64,000 nucleotides of DNA from Crocodylus rhombifer (lineage: Eukaryota; Chordata; Crocodylia; Crocodylidae): contig JAVSML010001155.1 in NCBI GenBank assembly GCA_038503035.1, positions 248,001-312,000 of the forward strand, in the 5' to 3' direction. Positions 37,401 through 47,875 of the stretch are shown here, one piece after another. Every line of letters starts with the position of its first letter. Positions within the stretch are counted from its first letter, which is position 1. The position numbers and the translations under genes were made by a program. The notes under the pieces were generated by a model that worked only from the letters and a program-made list of their open reading frames with translations, did no database searches and was not told where the DNA came from.

Positions 37401-40400
37401 AGCTTGACCAGGAGTTCGCCCGGGAACTGAGTGAGGCCGCTTGCTCCAGGACCTTGGTTGTCATGGGTGACTTCAGTTACCCAGACATCTCGTGGGAAGA
37501 TCACTCAGCTAAATCTGACCGGCCGCAAAGCTTTCTCTCGTGCGTGGATGACCTCTACCTGACTCAAGAAGTCTATGGGCCAACGAGAGGCAAAGCGCTG
37601 CTCGACCTGGCTACGGGGGACGACCTAATCGGCGACCTAGTGCTTGATGGGAAGCTGGGTGACAGCGACCACGAGCTGATCACCTTCACCATCCGCCATA
37701 AAGCTGGCAAGTCAGTCAGCAACAGAGAAGTCCTTGACTTCAGAAAAGCCGACTTTGACAAGCTCAAGAGGCTAGTCAGTCAGGCCCTCAGGGACCATGA
37801 CCACAGGGAGTTGGGAGTTCAAGAAGAGTGGTTGCTTCTCAAGGAAGCGATCCTCAGTGCACAAGCTAAATCTATTCCAACACGGAGGAAAGGCAGCAAG
37901 AAGGCACAGCAGCCCTCCTGGCTCTCCAGGGACCTAGCGGACCTCCTGCGGCTAAAAAGGAAAGCCTACAAAGGATGGAGGATGGGATTAACCTCCAAGG
38001 AGGATTACTCCGCTCTGGTCCGGTCCTGCAGGGACCAAACCAGGAAAGCCAAGGCTGCAACTGAACTCCAACTAGCTTCAGGCATCAAGGACAACAAAAA
38101 GTCCTTTTTCAGATATGTGGGGAGCCGGAGGAAAAGCAAGGGCAGTGTTGGACCCCTGCTAAACCAGATGGGGCAACTGACAACTGACACCCAGGAAAAA
38201 GCCAACCTATTAAATAGGTACTTTGCGTCAGTCTTTCATCAGTCACACGGGATGCCCATGCCTGCTATGGGACAGGGAAATCTGGGTGAGGGGGATCCCC
38301 TACCCTCCATCAATGCTGACCTCGTGAAGGAACACCTTGAGAAGCTGGATACCTGCAAGTCAGCTAGCCCTGACAACCTGCACCCCAGGGTACTCAAGGA
38401 GCTGGCAAGCGTCATAGCCCAGCCCCTGGCACGGATCTTTGAAAACTCCTGGCGCTCTGGTGTAGTGCCCGAAGACTGGAAGAAGGCCAGTGTGGTGCCG
38501 ATCTTCAAGAAAGGGAGGAGAGTGGATCCGGCTAACTACAGGCCCATTAGCCTGACTTCTATCCTGGGGAAGATCTTAGAAAAGTTTATTAAGGAGGCCA
38601 TCCTTGAGGGACTGGCCCAGGCTAACATCCTAAGGGACAGCCAGCACGGGTTTGTTGCGGGTAGGTCTTGTTTGACCAATCTCATTTCCTTCTATGACCA
38701 GGTGACCTATCACCTGGACAAGGGAGAAGAGATTGATGTCATATATCTTGACTTCAGAAAAGCTTTTGATCTGGTATCCCATGATCACCTCTTGGCCAAA
38801 CTGCCCAGTTGTGGCCTTGGCTCCACCACGATCCGCTGGCTGGGAAATTGGCTCTGTGGTCAGACCCAGAGGGTTGTGATTGATGGCAGTCACTCATCAT
38901 GGTGCCCTGTGACCAGTGGGGTCCCTCAAGGCTCTGTCCTGGGACCCATCCTGTTCAACAGCTTCATTAATGATGTGGACACTGGAGTCAGGAGTGGACT
39001 GGCCAAGTTCACCGATGACACCAAACTTTGGGGCAAAGCATCCACGGCAGAAGATAGGCGGGTGATCCAGGCTGACCTGGACAAGCTCAGCAAATGGGCA
39101 GACGAGAACCTCATGGTGTTTAACACCGAAAAATGCAAGGTTCTCCACCTTGGGAGGAAAAACCTGCAGCACCCTTATAGGCTCGGCAGTGCTACGTTGG
39201 TTAGCACTACAGAAGAAAAAGACTTGGGGGTCATCATTGACCACAAGATGAACATGAGCCTCCAATGCGATGCTGCGGCTAGTAAAGTGACCAAAATGCT
39301 GGCGTGCATCCATAGATGCTTCTCGAGCAAATACCGGGACGTCATTCTCCCCTTGTACTCGGCCTTGGTGAGGCTGCAGCTGGAGTACTGCGTCCAGTTT
39401 TGGGCTCCACAATTCAAAAAGGATGTGGAGAAGCTTGAGAGAGTCCAGAGGAGAGCCACGCGCATAATCAGAGGTCAGGAAAACAGATCTTACAATGACA
39501 GGCTGAGAGCCATGGGACTCTTTAGCCTGGAAAAGCGCAGGCTCAGGGGTGATCTGATGGCCACCTATAAGTTTATCAGGGGTGACCACCAGGATCTGGG
39601 GGAACGTTTGTTCACCAGAGCGCCCCAAGGGATGTCGAGGTCGAATGGTCACAAACTCCTGCAAGACCGTTTCAGGCTGGACATAAGGAAGAATTTCTTT
39701 CCTGTCCGAGCCCCCAAGGTCTGGAACAGTCTGCCAGCGGAGGTGGTTCAAGCACCTACATTGAACACCTTCAAGAGTAAATTGGATGCTTATCTTGCTG
39801 GGATCCTATGACCCCAGCTGACTTCCTGCCCTTTGGGCAGGGGGCTGGACTCGATGATCTCCCGAGGTCCCTTCCAGCCCTAATGTCTATGAAAATCTAT
39901 GAAATCTTTCCCCATAGTGCAAAAGCCTGAATAACCTGAGACTCTGGATTGCATTTAAAAGCAAATTATATATATATATTCTGTAATCAACACAGCTCAG
40001 CTTCTTACTCAATTGGTAATGTTAGGTTGGGAAAATGTTAAGTGTTTTTAAATATAGCTGCATACAGAGCTCTTTGCAGTAGTCCAATAAAACAGCACAA
40101 AAATGGTTGTGAAAAGGTTAGTACTAGAAGGAGATAATTATGTTCTTTTCAGAAACATCAGTTATATCAATTAATTTTATGTTTGTATTTAGTTAGGAAT
40201 CTCCAACTTCCAAGTGGCCAGGGGTCACAAGTTCAGTGACCCGAAACACCAAGGGCTGCACAGTGTGCACCATGTGCAGGCACACTCCCACCTTGCCTTC
40301 AGCTCCCTGTGGGCTCCTCTGTGGCAATGTGCTGCATGAATGCTTTGGACTGCTGGCTTCCCTGGCACAGTGAGCTGACCTGTGCTGTGCCAGGCTGCCC

Positions 40401-43400
40401 CATCTCCTGGGGTGGGAACATGCACCAGAAGCCAGTGGAAGGAAGGGGAGTTCTGAGACTGCTGTTCAGCCAGGGCTTCTGTTCAGGCAGGTGGGAGCCT
40501 GTTGGACAAGCCTGCTTTAGACTGTTAATGATCATTATAATTTTTAGTATGTACTACCTAGAAAGTAATGTGATAGCCTAGTTTGTGCAAGTAATAAACT
40601 ATCCAAAAGAGTAACAGTTACTTCTTGAAAAAAAAACTTGTCTATGATGAAACATTCTTACTCCTAGTCTTCTGTAACAATGTTTTATATACTATTGGTA
40701 TACTCTTCTTGGGATCTTTTTCAGTTGAAAAGAATGGAGGAGTCTCATCAGGAAGCCACAGAAAAAGAAGTAGAGAGGATATTGGGATTGTTGCAGACTC
40801 ATTTTAACAATGATCGTAAGTATGTCTGCAGTTTAGTTAAATGTAACATTAAGCAGGAAGGTTTTATGCCCCAGGAGATACTTAATGATCCTTTTGTTTT
40901 GGAATTAGGAGAAGATGCTACAATAGAAGCAGAAAAACTAATAGGGTCTAATGGCCAAAGTCCTTTTGTGAAGGTGGTGTGAAATTTTTTTCTGTATCTT
41001 GTGCTTAAGATCCATATTCTTTCTCATGTGTGAGGGCCAATAGAAGAAAAGCACAGTTCTGATAAAGACTGACAAGTCCTTGTCTTTAAGAAGAACTGAC
41101 ACTTTGCCTTGAAGAGGTTTTCGTGGTGTGCGTTTAAGAAACCAGTTTTGTGTAGACAGTCTGTTAATTTATCAGACTGCATTGTACTCTGTTTAAGTGC
41201 ATGACCCTGGAACTGGAATATACCCTATGATTGCTTACAGGTATCAAAAAACCCAAAAAACAGCGCTTTACTTTAAGCTCGGTACGCCCCCCCACGCTTC
41301 CAAAGTGCGTGCCCAGAGAGGCATTATGTTAGTTTGACCCAATTTGCCCAACATCTGTATAGAACGGGCACTTCAGCGGGGCTTTTTGGCAATTTTATGT
41401 AATAGCTGACTGAATCAGTTTTAGATAAAAGTGCCAGAAAGACCCGCTGAAGTGCCTAATCTGTACAGATGGGGGGGGAGCCGAGTTGAATTAACACTCT
41501 TCCTCTTCCGGTAAAGTGCTGTTTTTATTTTATTTTTTTAATTTTTGTCCATGTTCATCAGCACTTTATATGCCTTTCCCTGGAATATACTCTTATCTAA
41601 ACTTAATGTTTCTCATATAAGCAGTCTAGAAACTGACTGGCTCACCTTTCTATATTCAAGTTCTCTAATAGTCCAATTAGGCTGATAGCACCGTGTACCT
41701 AATGGGGATTGTTTTATAGTGTTGTCAGTGGTGTGACAACCTGGGAACTGACTGGCTTCCTTTATGGCTTTGAATCCTCAGTTTGGGGTCTGCAACTGAA
41801 ACTTTGAAATTTAATGGAAATGCATGGCTACTACCTCCTTTCTTTTTAAGATTTCTGAAAGTCCTTTGACAGCTGCTTTTACTTCATTGTTTCTGGTGCA
41901 GTTAACTATAGTACAAATAAGATAAAAACTAGACAGTGGAGTTGGATTTAAGTCGATTTTGCACTTAACTGATATCCAGTATTGTTACCATATAAACAGT
42001 GCGTGATGAATTAGGTCTAGCTATATGCTGTGCAATTATGCATTTATGCAATTATTGCAATTTAAGTGGAGTACTGTATATTGAATTTTTTACTTTTGGT
42101 TAAAATCGTAGATGGTTGTAGCATGACAGTTTTCACAGTGTATAAATATCTTTGATTTCTGTTCTTTTTTGCACTGGATGATGGCACTGGACAATGATCC
42201 CTGTTGCTTAGTCCATAGAAGAGATCCTTTCTCCTATTTAAGCTCTGCCAACTTCCTTTTTCCAGTTGATTTTGAGGCAGTATTGCTGCTTGTTCAGACT
42301 TAAATAAGAGTAGATTGGGGGATCATTTAACAGTTTTAATTTTTTTTTAATCTCTGAAGGCAGATTTGTGTGATTAGTTTTCAGCCCTGGACACGCTTTT
42401 TCTACAGTCCCATTTGATCACTTGTCTCTTTAGATTTATGTGTGTAACTGTTAGCAAGAAAATAATGCAATTTGAATATACTAGTGACGCTCAGTTTTAG
42501 ATCTCTGTTTTGTGTGACCCAGACATTGTGCATAAGTATGTGTCTGTGTTGGGTAGAAAACAGCATAGACGACTGTCGGTTAAAACTAAGCAGGTTGGAT
42601 AGGCTAGAAATGAAGGTGGTAGTCAGGATGTGGCAAAGATTATAGTAGTCTCTGAAAGTTTTGATCCATCAGTTTACATTCAGATTTATTTTAGGTTGTA
42701 TTGGATTTGTCAAATAAAATTGGATTTCATTTTTAGAAATTTATATAGTATCAGTAACAAGGGTTGGTTTTTACAGCTTTTATAGACTGTTGCAAGATTT
42801 TCTTTCGTGCACTTTTCTAAATCCAGTCTTTAGTCTCTACAGGTTTAGAGTTACATGTTTTACCGAAGCTTCAGTTTACTCCAAAATTGAGTCCAATGTA
42901 GGTCTCAGTTCCTTACTTGTTAAGGAAAGTGTCTTGTCATGTAACAGAAGTGCTTTGTAATTTGCATTGTCTGCCCATTCTGTGGTGATGGTTTAGGGAC
43001 GCAGTTCAGACCTAGAAAGCCATAAGTAACTTGGGTCTTGTCATTCCATAGGTCCAGTCAGCAGCAGTGCTGATGTTGGAGTTAAATGGAGACCCTTCAG
43101 GTTCTGAATTCACTTTTCTTACTTTACTCTGGAATGGCATGAATTTATTGGCCATTAGAATATACTAAAAGTCCTCCTAAATGAAGTAGCATTCATGGGG
43201 TGTTGGCTTTTTTCAGGGTTTGCAGCCTGGGGTTTGTCAAAACAGAGAGGAATGTTTATTTTTTTTCCTGCCAGATTTTGATGTTCCTGGACAGTTTGCT
43301 TAGTAGCCTGTCACTGTGGTTGGTCTTTTTCCTTATTCCTGTTTTTGTTTTTTGCTTGTTTGTATTTTCTGTCTTGTATTCAGTTTGTTGGGCTATCTTA

Positions 43401-46400
43401 AAACAGGAGCAGGTGTCTGTTTTAGTTGGGTTGAGCAATTTTGTTTTTATTTTATTCTAAATGTGTGTTTTTCATATTGAGTAAATATGCTGTTTGTGAA
43501 TGCTGGCTGCTCATGATGTATTACTGTATTTGTAGAAAAGGATGCCATTTTGGCATTTCTGATCTATAATAATGGTGATAATGATAATTGTTGTTGTTAA
43601 TCATCTGCCCATCTTCCTGGAATAACCTATGATGAAAAACCTTTACCATATTTTCTCGCATACCACATGCCCCCATGTTTTTAGAAAGTAGAATTTCCCC
43701 CTTGCCCCCGTCGTGGCCTAGAGTTGGCTTTTTCATGAAGACACTGAGCTGCAAAATGCCTACCAGCTTCTCTGCCTCTTCCAGAAAGTAGTGTGTGTGT
43801 GTGTGTCGGGGGGGGGGCAGTTCAGTGTTTAACCCTTTCACAGCTGTTCTCAAATGGACACAAATTTTTAGCAAGTGTTATCCCATAACAAAGATAATGG
43901 GAATATAGAACACTGCAGTGTGTGCCATCTTGCAGGACGGTGTCTTTATTTTTCTGTGTCTCCATGCAGTGAATTACTGGTGAATAAAGTCAGCTTCCCT
44001 GCTGAAAGTAAGCATCCCAATTTTGGAGGGTTGATTTTAGGGGGAAAGGTGAGTGTTGTATGCAAATAACTATAATATATGACTGTTAGACTAGAACAGT
44101 ACACACGTATTCCCCAGTGGGAGTGTTTTCTGTTCCATAGGGTATTAAGTCCCAGAATAGCAGAGTTCTCTAAATAAAGACAGGAAAAAGTCCATACTGG
44201 ATTACCGATTCTTCAATAAATTGACTATTGCAGATTGTTAACGACAGAAACAAAGCATTCTTATCCAAGAAGATACTTGTGATCCCTGTGGAGTGAGAAC
44301 ACTGTTGTTTACACTGTAACATTTGACAACAACAACTAGAATGAAACCATAACAATTTGAACTTTACTTCCATTCATGTGTGGGAGAGTAGTAGAAAGAG
44401 GGGGAAAATATCTGTCATAAAATCATCAGATTGCACATTTAGTTGTATTTTCAAATTAAAACTGTTTTATAATTTATCTCTTTTAGGGATTTAAGCCCTG
44501 CATGGATTATGTACTTTTGAAAAAAAATGTGATCAAATCTCTGTTAGCTTGTATATATAATCAACAGTTTTTTGATAACTACTATTTTCTTATGTCTCTA
44601 GCTGAAATACCTATTTCCTTCTTTGATTTTGTGATTGATCCAAACTCTTTTGCACGCACTGTGGAAAACATCTTTCACGTGTCCTTCATTATAAGGGTAA
44701 GGAGCAATATCTTCTTGAAATTTTATCTTGTATTCAGGAATGATATCACTAAGTCAGGTTCTTATATTTTTTTTAATTGCATCATTCTTTTGCTACAAAC
44801 TAACTTGATACCTTTCTACGATAAGTTAACTCACTTTGTAATAAAAAAGGGAATATAGTTGACATCAGTCACTGAGACTCCAGCAAAGCATTTGATGTCA
44901 TCTGGGACATATATTACTTAAACTGGAAAAGGTGGGGGTTAGTATAGGAAATGAGATAGATAGAAATGGCTAAAGTATATAATTGGTGGTGGGGATAAAG
45001 AAAGTGTTTGGTTTAAGTGAGGTTATTAATTGTGTTCCTGGAAGAGTGGCCTTGGGACCAACCTGATGTAATATTTCCTTTACTGACCTTGGCACACAAT
45101 GTGGGAGCCTGCTAATGAAATTGTCAGTAAGGTTCTAGATACAAGGATATATAGTAGAATCCAGACTTCATATTCTCTTTCATTCTTAGCAGGTTTCTGT
45201 ATTATGGACAATCCACTCAGCTGTTTTTCCTGCAGCTGTTGCGTCACAGGGCATTACTTCTCCACTCAGCTGGAGCTCATTAGGAATCCTTCACATCTGC
45301 TCAGAGAAGCGGAGCTCTTTGAAGCAAAAGCTGTAGCAAACAGCTGGAGTACCTCAGTGGTCCTGCACAGCTGTTTGCTGTGGTAATACACCCCTAATTA
45401 GTCTTCAAACTCTCCTCTGTATAGGGGGCTAAGGAAACTAACCATGCAAAAAATCAGTGTTCTAGTGCATATACAACTCCACTGGGACTGTATTGTATAA
45501 TTCTATATGAAGAAATTTGATTTGTAATACTCATTTCCTATTTCAGTGTGTTAAATTAACTGAATAAATCCAGTTTCTGTATTGTCAAACAAATTGTATT
45601 GTATTCTAGGATGGCTTTGCAAGAATAAAGCTGGATCAGGACAGACTCCCAATAATAGGTAAAATAACATTAACATTTTAAAAGAGACAGCCTACTGTTA
45701 TATCATCAAAACAATTGTATTTCTAGAGGATTGATGATATTTTGAAGAATAGACATGGAACTTAAGATGAACCAGTACTCATTGAATTTCCTAGTGAAAT
45801 TCCAGTTGCCTTCAGTGGACATTGTATCAGTCCCTAAGTGATGTGACTACAAAAGAGACATTTTGTAGGTTATGTTGGTGTAATAATACTTGTAGGATGG
45901 CTACCTTCCTATAATTTATGTTCCTTCTCTTCCCCCCAGCCAAAATAGTTAAATAGCAAGGTATATAAGTTTATGGAACATGTCTCACAAGCCATTGAAA
46001 TGGTCTTAAGATGAGAGTTACCTTTAATTGGCTCTAAGTGACCTTAAGACTTAGAGTTACCTTTTAATTGGCTCTGTATTCAAACTGTATTTGAGCCAAA
46101 AAGTTATCTGTATCTAAACAAAACAAGTGAATGTGACCAAAAAGGATATGATGATAGACAACAAGAAAGATGGGAATTGAGCAGGTGAAGAAAATGTTGA
46201 GAGGAGTACATTTATAAAGATTTTAAAAAACTATTTAAATGATAGTGTGTAGTGTGTAATGCAGGAACCCTAAAAAAAAGATGGGTGTCATAGACTTTTA
46301 AGGGAAAAGGATGGACTGGGGTGAGTTTGATATCCTTGATTTAGGATGTAAATCAACCACCTTCTGATGGGTTCAGGTGTCCATGTACATTTCTAATGAA

Positions 46401-47852
46401 GTGTTTGGTACAGGCCTCTGTCAGAGACAAGATACTTGCCTAACTGAATAGTTAATTTAATCTGATTTGGTACTTTTCTATGTTCCTGAGGTGTACTGTA
46501 ACATTTTAAAAGGTCTCTAACAGTGTAAGTTCTGAAAACATTTTAAACAGAGCCCTCCAAGAGCAACGAAGGAAGAGGAAATGACCCGAATGCTCAAGTA
46601 CGGCACCAGGCAATCATATCTCTCAGCCACCAAGAGTGGAAGGTAAACTAGATAAAATGCCTTTGGCTTCTTTCTTTTATTTATAATGAGCCTCAGAAGA
46701 GCCGTACACTTCTGTTATGTGAAACCAGAGTAGTACACCTTATAACTAGTTGTATATTAAGATATCAATTCAGATCATTTATGGGCCATGTAACATGAGT
46801 AGTTACAATCAGCATGTCTGTCTTTCTAGACGCAAGAAAGATCCCAGTGAGAGATGGGATGGAGACTTCATTCCAGTCCATTGACATCCTGTTACATTTA
46901 TATGACAGGGTGCCAGTAATTTTAAGGTTGTTTAACTGTAAATTATTTGCAATTACTGAACTAAATGAAGGCCAAGTAGATATGGGCACTTAGACCAGAC
47001 TGCTACCTAGCTTCCTGGCATTCAGTTATGGATGAAGAGAATGTTTCTGATACTAGAATGCATCATCCCTTTGATTTGATTGTATAAAAATCCTTAAAGC
47101 TAACAGGGTCTTGAAAACAGCATGAAGCAACAATATTTGCGACATAAAGTGATGAGATGAACTGCCTGCTGGAGCTGGTACCCAGGCAGCTATGCTGTAT
47201 ATTCCCCAGCTCGGTGGTTTTCAATCTCTGGTCCATGGACCCCTGGGAATCTGCAGACTGTCTAAGGGGTCATCAAAAGATGACTATGATCAATCAAAAG
47301 TATGTGAATATCCACACTTACAATTCAAAGGGGTCTGCATCTCTATTTGAAATCTTTTATAGGTATGCAAATGTAAAAAGACTGAAAACCACTGCCAATT
47401 ATTCCTTTAACTGATAGCTGTTATACATTTGTTTTGCAGAGGATGGAGGGGACAGAACATAGCGGCCCGGATTATAATGAGGGTCAGCAATGTTGTGTTA
47501 AACTAAAGGATCTTGCTATCTTTAACTTTTAAATATAACTTTTAAATACACCTCAAACAAAAAGGTTTTTTTTCCCTTTGTTTTAGGGGGTGGGGGAGAG
47601 AGGGAGGAATACCTCTTGGATCTTTCTGTATCCTTTGCTGCTTACATAGTGTACACATAGAAGACTTAATACTGCAGAATGGAAACCCTTCTATTTCTGG
47701 TGAAAATATTACTGTTATGTTAAAATAGCTGTATGACAATAATGTTAAAAATGATGTTTTTAATATTTTTTCTCCCTTCTCAGGATATTGTTGAAACATT
47801 TGAAATTACAGAATCTATGATTGATCCTCCCACTCACAGCCAAGACAATTAA
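28178..47852 (+). CDS. NSMCE4A: NSMCE4A, Nse4 kleisin subunit of the SMC5/6 complex
   Basis: Ten coding exons: 28178-28451, 32944-33024, 33621-33751, 34947-35092, 36633-36732, 40725-40815, 44602-44696, 45610-45658, 46551-46642, 47784-47852. All have GT-AG borders and joined they keep one frame of 1128 nt, 375 residues (human protein 385). Nse4 is the kleisin that bridges the SMC5 and SMC6 heads and binds Nse3 (MAGE family) and Nse1. The nuclear complex serves DNA repair, replication-fork stability and SUMO-linked chromosome maintenance. Diagnostic segments: '[11 protein letters not shown]' (exon 1-2), '[20 protein letters not shown]' (exon 3), '[20 protein letters not shown]' (exon 6), and the C-terminal winged-helix Nse4 domain '[20 protein letters not shown]' (exon 7) through '[14 protein letters not shown]' (exon 8). 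The start was chosen because it begins the conserved acidic/Gly-Ser N-terminus. Introns hold a long inverted repeat, a 2.8-kb CR1 and several MITEs. ATE1 follows on the same strand. Confidence 0.95.
28226..28270 (+). repeat. GGCTCC hexanucleotide repeat in NSMCE4A exon 1
   Basis: Five to six tandem GGCTCC-type units encode alternating Gly-Ser in the disordered N-terminus. Hexanucleotide changes keep the frame, so length variation is expected to be tolerated. Confidence 0.8.
28640..28872. repeat. AT / CA / GT compound microsatellite
   Basis: An A13 run passes into (AT)n and mixed (AC)n, (GT)n and TATATG words up to the edge of the long inverted repeat. A matching AC/TATATG tract lies on the far side at about 29367-29420, so the simple repeats extend the symmetry of the inverted repeat. 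Confidence 0.85.
28861..29372. repeat. long inverted repeat (about 196-bp arms) in NSMCE4A intron 1
   Basis: The left arm 28861-29056 and the right arm 29176-29372 are reverse complements at roughly 85-90 % by eye (for example 'ccccgagagcgacttgggtt' on the left and 'aacccaagtcgctctcgggg' on the right). The spacer is about 119 bp. Within the spacer, 29124-29154 ('agggttgagattattgtacg...') is a further direct copy of the inner end of the left arm and can pair with 29176-29204, giving a competing small hairpin. No coding capacity. Confidence 0.85.
29373..30423. other. NSMCE4A intron 1, nothing recognised
   Basis: Intronic sequence with AC/TATATG simple repeat up to about 29420, then GC-rich sequence from about 29680. 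Overlapping open frames (for example 29680-30216) have no domain or conserved splice frame. Confidence 0.35.
30424..30757. mobile_element. GC-rich repeat with hAT-like end (NSMCE4A intron 1)
   Basis: Two similar units of about 125 bp share 'cccaagtgcag', 'gtggagctggg / gtggtgctggg' and 'ctgcagtgcc / ctcagcacc'. The right edge 'gatgtggcctgcaggctgta...gtccacccctg' is the inverse of the common hAT terminus CAGGGGTGGACAAAATACAG. The left boundary is uncertain. Confidence 0.4.
31457..32268. mobile_element. non-autonomous TIR element (hAT-like) in NSMCE4A intron 1
   Basis: The left end AGAGGTGCACCACCGATA and the inverted right end AGGGGTGCACTGTT share the GRGGTGCAC terminus, and both ends adjoin 'atcagtt/ggtatcagc' words. 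The interior is GC-rich and non-coding. No perfect 8-bp target duplication was found, so the superfamily is provisional. Confidence 0.5.
32944..33024 (+). CDS. NSMCE4A: NSMCE4A coding exon 2
   Basis: Acceptor ctctcag at 32937-32943, donor ggtgag at 33025. Encodes [20 protein letters not shown] and NKLFTG, part of the Nse3-binding helix region. Phase 1 at both ends. Confidence 0.93.
33621..33751 (+). CDS. NSMCE4A: NSMCE4A coding exon 3
   Basis: Acceptor ccataacag, donor gtaagt at 33752. Encodes [20 protein letters not shown] and the following [11 protein letters not shown] segment, the most conserved N-terminal block of Nse4. Ends in phase 0. Confidence 0.93.
34494..34564 (-). mobile_element. 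tRNA-Gly(GCC)-like sequence, probably a SINE head or tRNA pseudogene
   Basis: On the minus strand, 'gtggttcagtggtagaatcc' (A-box), 'ttgtctgccacacaag' (anticodon arm with GCC) and 'ggtccaattcc' (B-box) align with vertebrate tRNA-Gly. The outer 7 bp do not pair as an acceptor stem and the T-arm is mutated, so a functional tRNA is unlikely. About 200 bp of non-tRNA sequence follows downstream on the same strand and could be a SINE body. It lies in NSMCE4A intron 3. Confidence 0.6.
34947..35092 (+). CDS. NSMCE4A: NSMCE4A coding exon 4
   Basis: Acceptor ctcttttag, donor gtaagc at 35093. Encodes [20 protein letters not shown] through [20 protein letters not shown]. Compared with human it keeps the W-K-x-G...F.RAPSF.Y pattern. 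Ends in phase 2. Confidence 0.92.
36247..36290. repeat. TATG/TG/CGCA short tandem repeat
   Basis: 'gtatatatatgtgtgtgtgcgcatacgcacac' is a short alternating purine-pyrimidine tract in NSMCE4A intron 4. Confidence 0.7.
36633..36732 (+). CDS. NSMCE4A: NSMCE4A coding exon 5
   Basis: Acceptor tttggagtag (a weak polypyrimidine tract), donor gtttgt at 36733 (a non-optimal GT). Encodes [20 protein letters not shown] to STMPAQ, the linker before the C-terminal domain. The frame on both sides fits only with these borders. Confidence 0.9.
37119..39908 (+). mobile_element. CR1 LINE, 5'-truncated, nearly intact ORF2, in NSMCE4A intron 5
   Basis: The frame open from 37160 to 39811 (851 codons from the ATG at 37256) encodes the C-terminal two-thirds of an APE-type endonuclease and a full reverse transcriptase. 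The endonuclease GDFS is at residues 71-74 (the family has GDFN) with SDHE at 137-140. RT motifs are [23 protein letters not shown] (from 497), [10 protein letters not shown] and FTDD at 585-588 (usually F/YADD). Upstream, the same frame continues to 37119 with one TGA (37157) at a conserved Trp of the endonuclease. The 3' end carries the CR1 hairpin/tail and 'ctatgaaaatctatgaaat' short repeats. It is sense to the host gene. Confidence 0.92.
37160..39814 (+). CDS. CR1 ORF2 (endonuclease-reverse transcriptase), partial
   Basis: Protein of the CR1 element above. It would nick target DNA and copy its own RNA by target-primed reverse transcription. Three things argue that this copy is inactive: 5' truncation, a stop at 37157, and Asn to Ser at the catalytic GDFN of the endonuclease. 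The rest of the frame is uninterrupted, so the insertion is young relative to the other CR1 copies here. It is not a host gene. Confidence 0.88.
40196..40519. mobile_element. hAT-like non-autonomous element (NSMCE4A intron 5)
   Basis: The left end 'ggaatctccaacttccaag' and the inverted right end 'aggcttgtccaacaggctcc' are diverged versions of the common hAT terminus that contains TCCAAC. The interior is GC-rich and non-coding. A perfect target duplication was not seen. Confidence 0.45.
40725..40815 (+). CDS. NSMCE4A: NSMCE4A coding exon 6
   Basis: Acceptor ctttttcag, donor gtaagt at 40816. Encodes [20 protein letters not shown] and [10 protein letters not shown], almost identical to mammalian Nse4a. 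Ends in phase 1. Confidence 0.95.
41257..41526. mobile_element. palindromic fold-back element, copy B (NSMCE4A intron 6)
   Basis: The two halves are reverse complements: outer 'aacagcgctttac' / 'gtaaagtgctgtt', inner 'gggcacttcagcgggg' / 'cccgctgaagtgcc', with an A/T-rich centre near 41395-41430. Same architecture and several identical blocks as 6983-7243 ('ttttatgtaatagctga.tgaatcag'). Non-coding. Because it is almost wholly palindromic, either strand can fold. Confidence 0.7.
41527..44601. other. NSMCE4A intron 6 (rest), nothing recognised
   Basis: AT-rich intronic sequence with a (GT)n-G9 tract at 43793-43819. No exon, RNA gene or transposon end supported. Confidence 0.4.
44602..44696 (+). 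CDS. NSMCE4A: NSMCE4A coding exon 7
   Basis: Acceptor tgtctctag, donor gtaagg at 44697. Encodes [20 protein letters not shown] and [12 protein letters not shown], the core of the Nse4 C-terminal domain (PF08743 family). Ends in phase 0. Confidence 0.95.
44850..45140 (+). mobile_element. ancient CR1/L3-like LINE fragment
   Basis: Degenerate translation recalls RT motifs: '[18 protein letters not shown]' (44887-44940), then a shifted segment at 45025-45110 corresponding to the GSVLGP...LF..LTLA region. Stops are frequent. It is much older than the CR1 at 37119-39908. Confidence 0.45.
45610..45658 (+). CDS. NSMCE4A: NSMCE4A coding exon 8
   Basis: A short 49-nt exon: acceptor tattctag, donor gtaaaa at 45659. 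Encodes [16 protein letters not shown], a highly conserved Nse4 segment. Ends in phase 1. Confidence 0.94.
45659..46550. other. NSMCE4A intron 8, nothing recognised
   Basis: AT-rich intron. A locally repeated 'gagttacctttaattggctctaagtgaccttaagact' block (46013-46080) occurs twice in tandem. Confidence 0.4.
46551..46642 (+). CDS. NSMCE4A: NSMCE4A coding exon 9
   Basis: Acceptor tttaaacag, donor gtaaac at 46643. Encodes [20 protein letters not shown] and [11 protein letters not shown]. The second part matches the conserved Q-x-I-I-x-L-S pattern of Nse4. Ends in phase 0. Confidence 0.93.
47207..47395. mobile_element. hAT-like MITE (NSMCE4A intron 9)
   Basis: The left end 'cagctcggtggttttcaatc' and the inverted right end 'cagtggttttcagtcttttt' are hAT (Charlie-like) termini. 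About 190 bp, non-coding, containing the usual 'ggtccatggaccc' block after the left end. Confidence 0.65.
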
Positions 47853-47875
47853 ATGGATCTTGCTTAATTCTTATG
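47784..47875 (+). CDS. NSMCE4A: NSMCE4A coding exon 10 with stop and start of 3' UTR
   Basis: Acceptor ccttctcag. Encodes [20 protein letters not shown] and DN, then TAA at 47850-47852. A consensus gtaagt-like donor (ATG|gtaagtt) at 47876 suggests a spliced 3' UTR. Confidence 0.9.

Noticed and set aside
38897..39751. 284-codon minus-strand frame
   Set aside because: Shadow of the CR1 reverse-transcriptase frame on the other strand.
37256..39811. 851-codon frame as a possible host gene
   Set aside because: The domain order, CR1 tail and near-identical relatives at 51-52 kb and 60-62 kb show it is a LINE.
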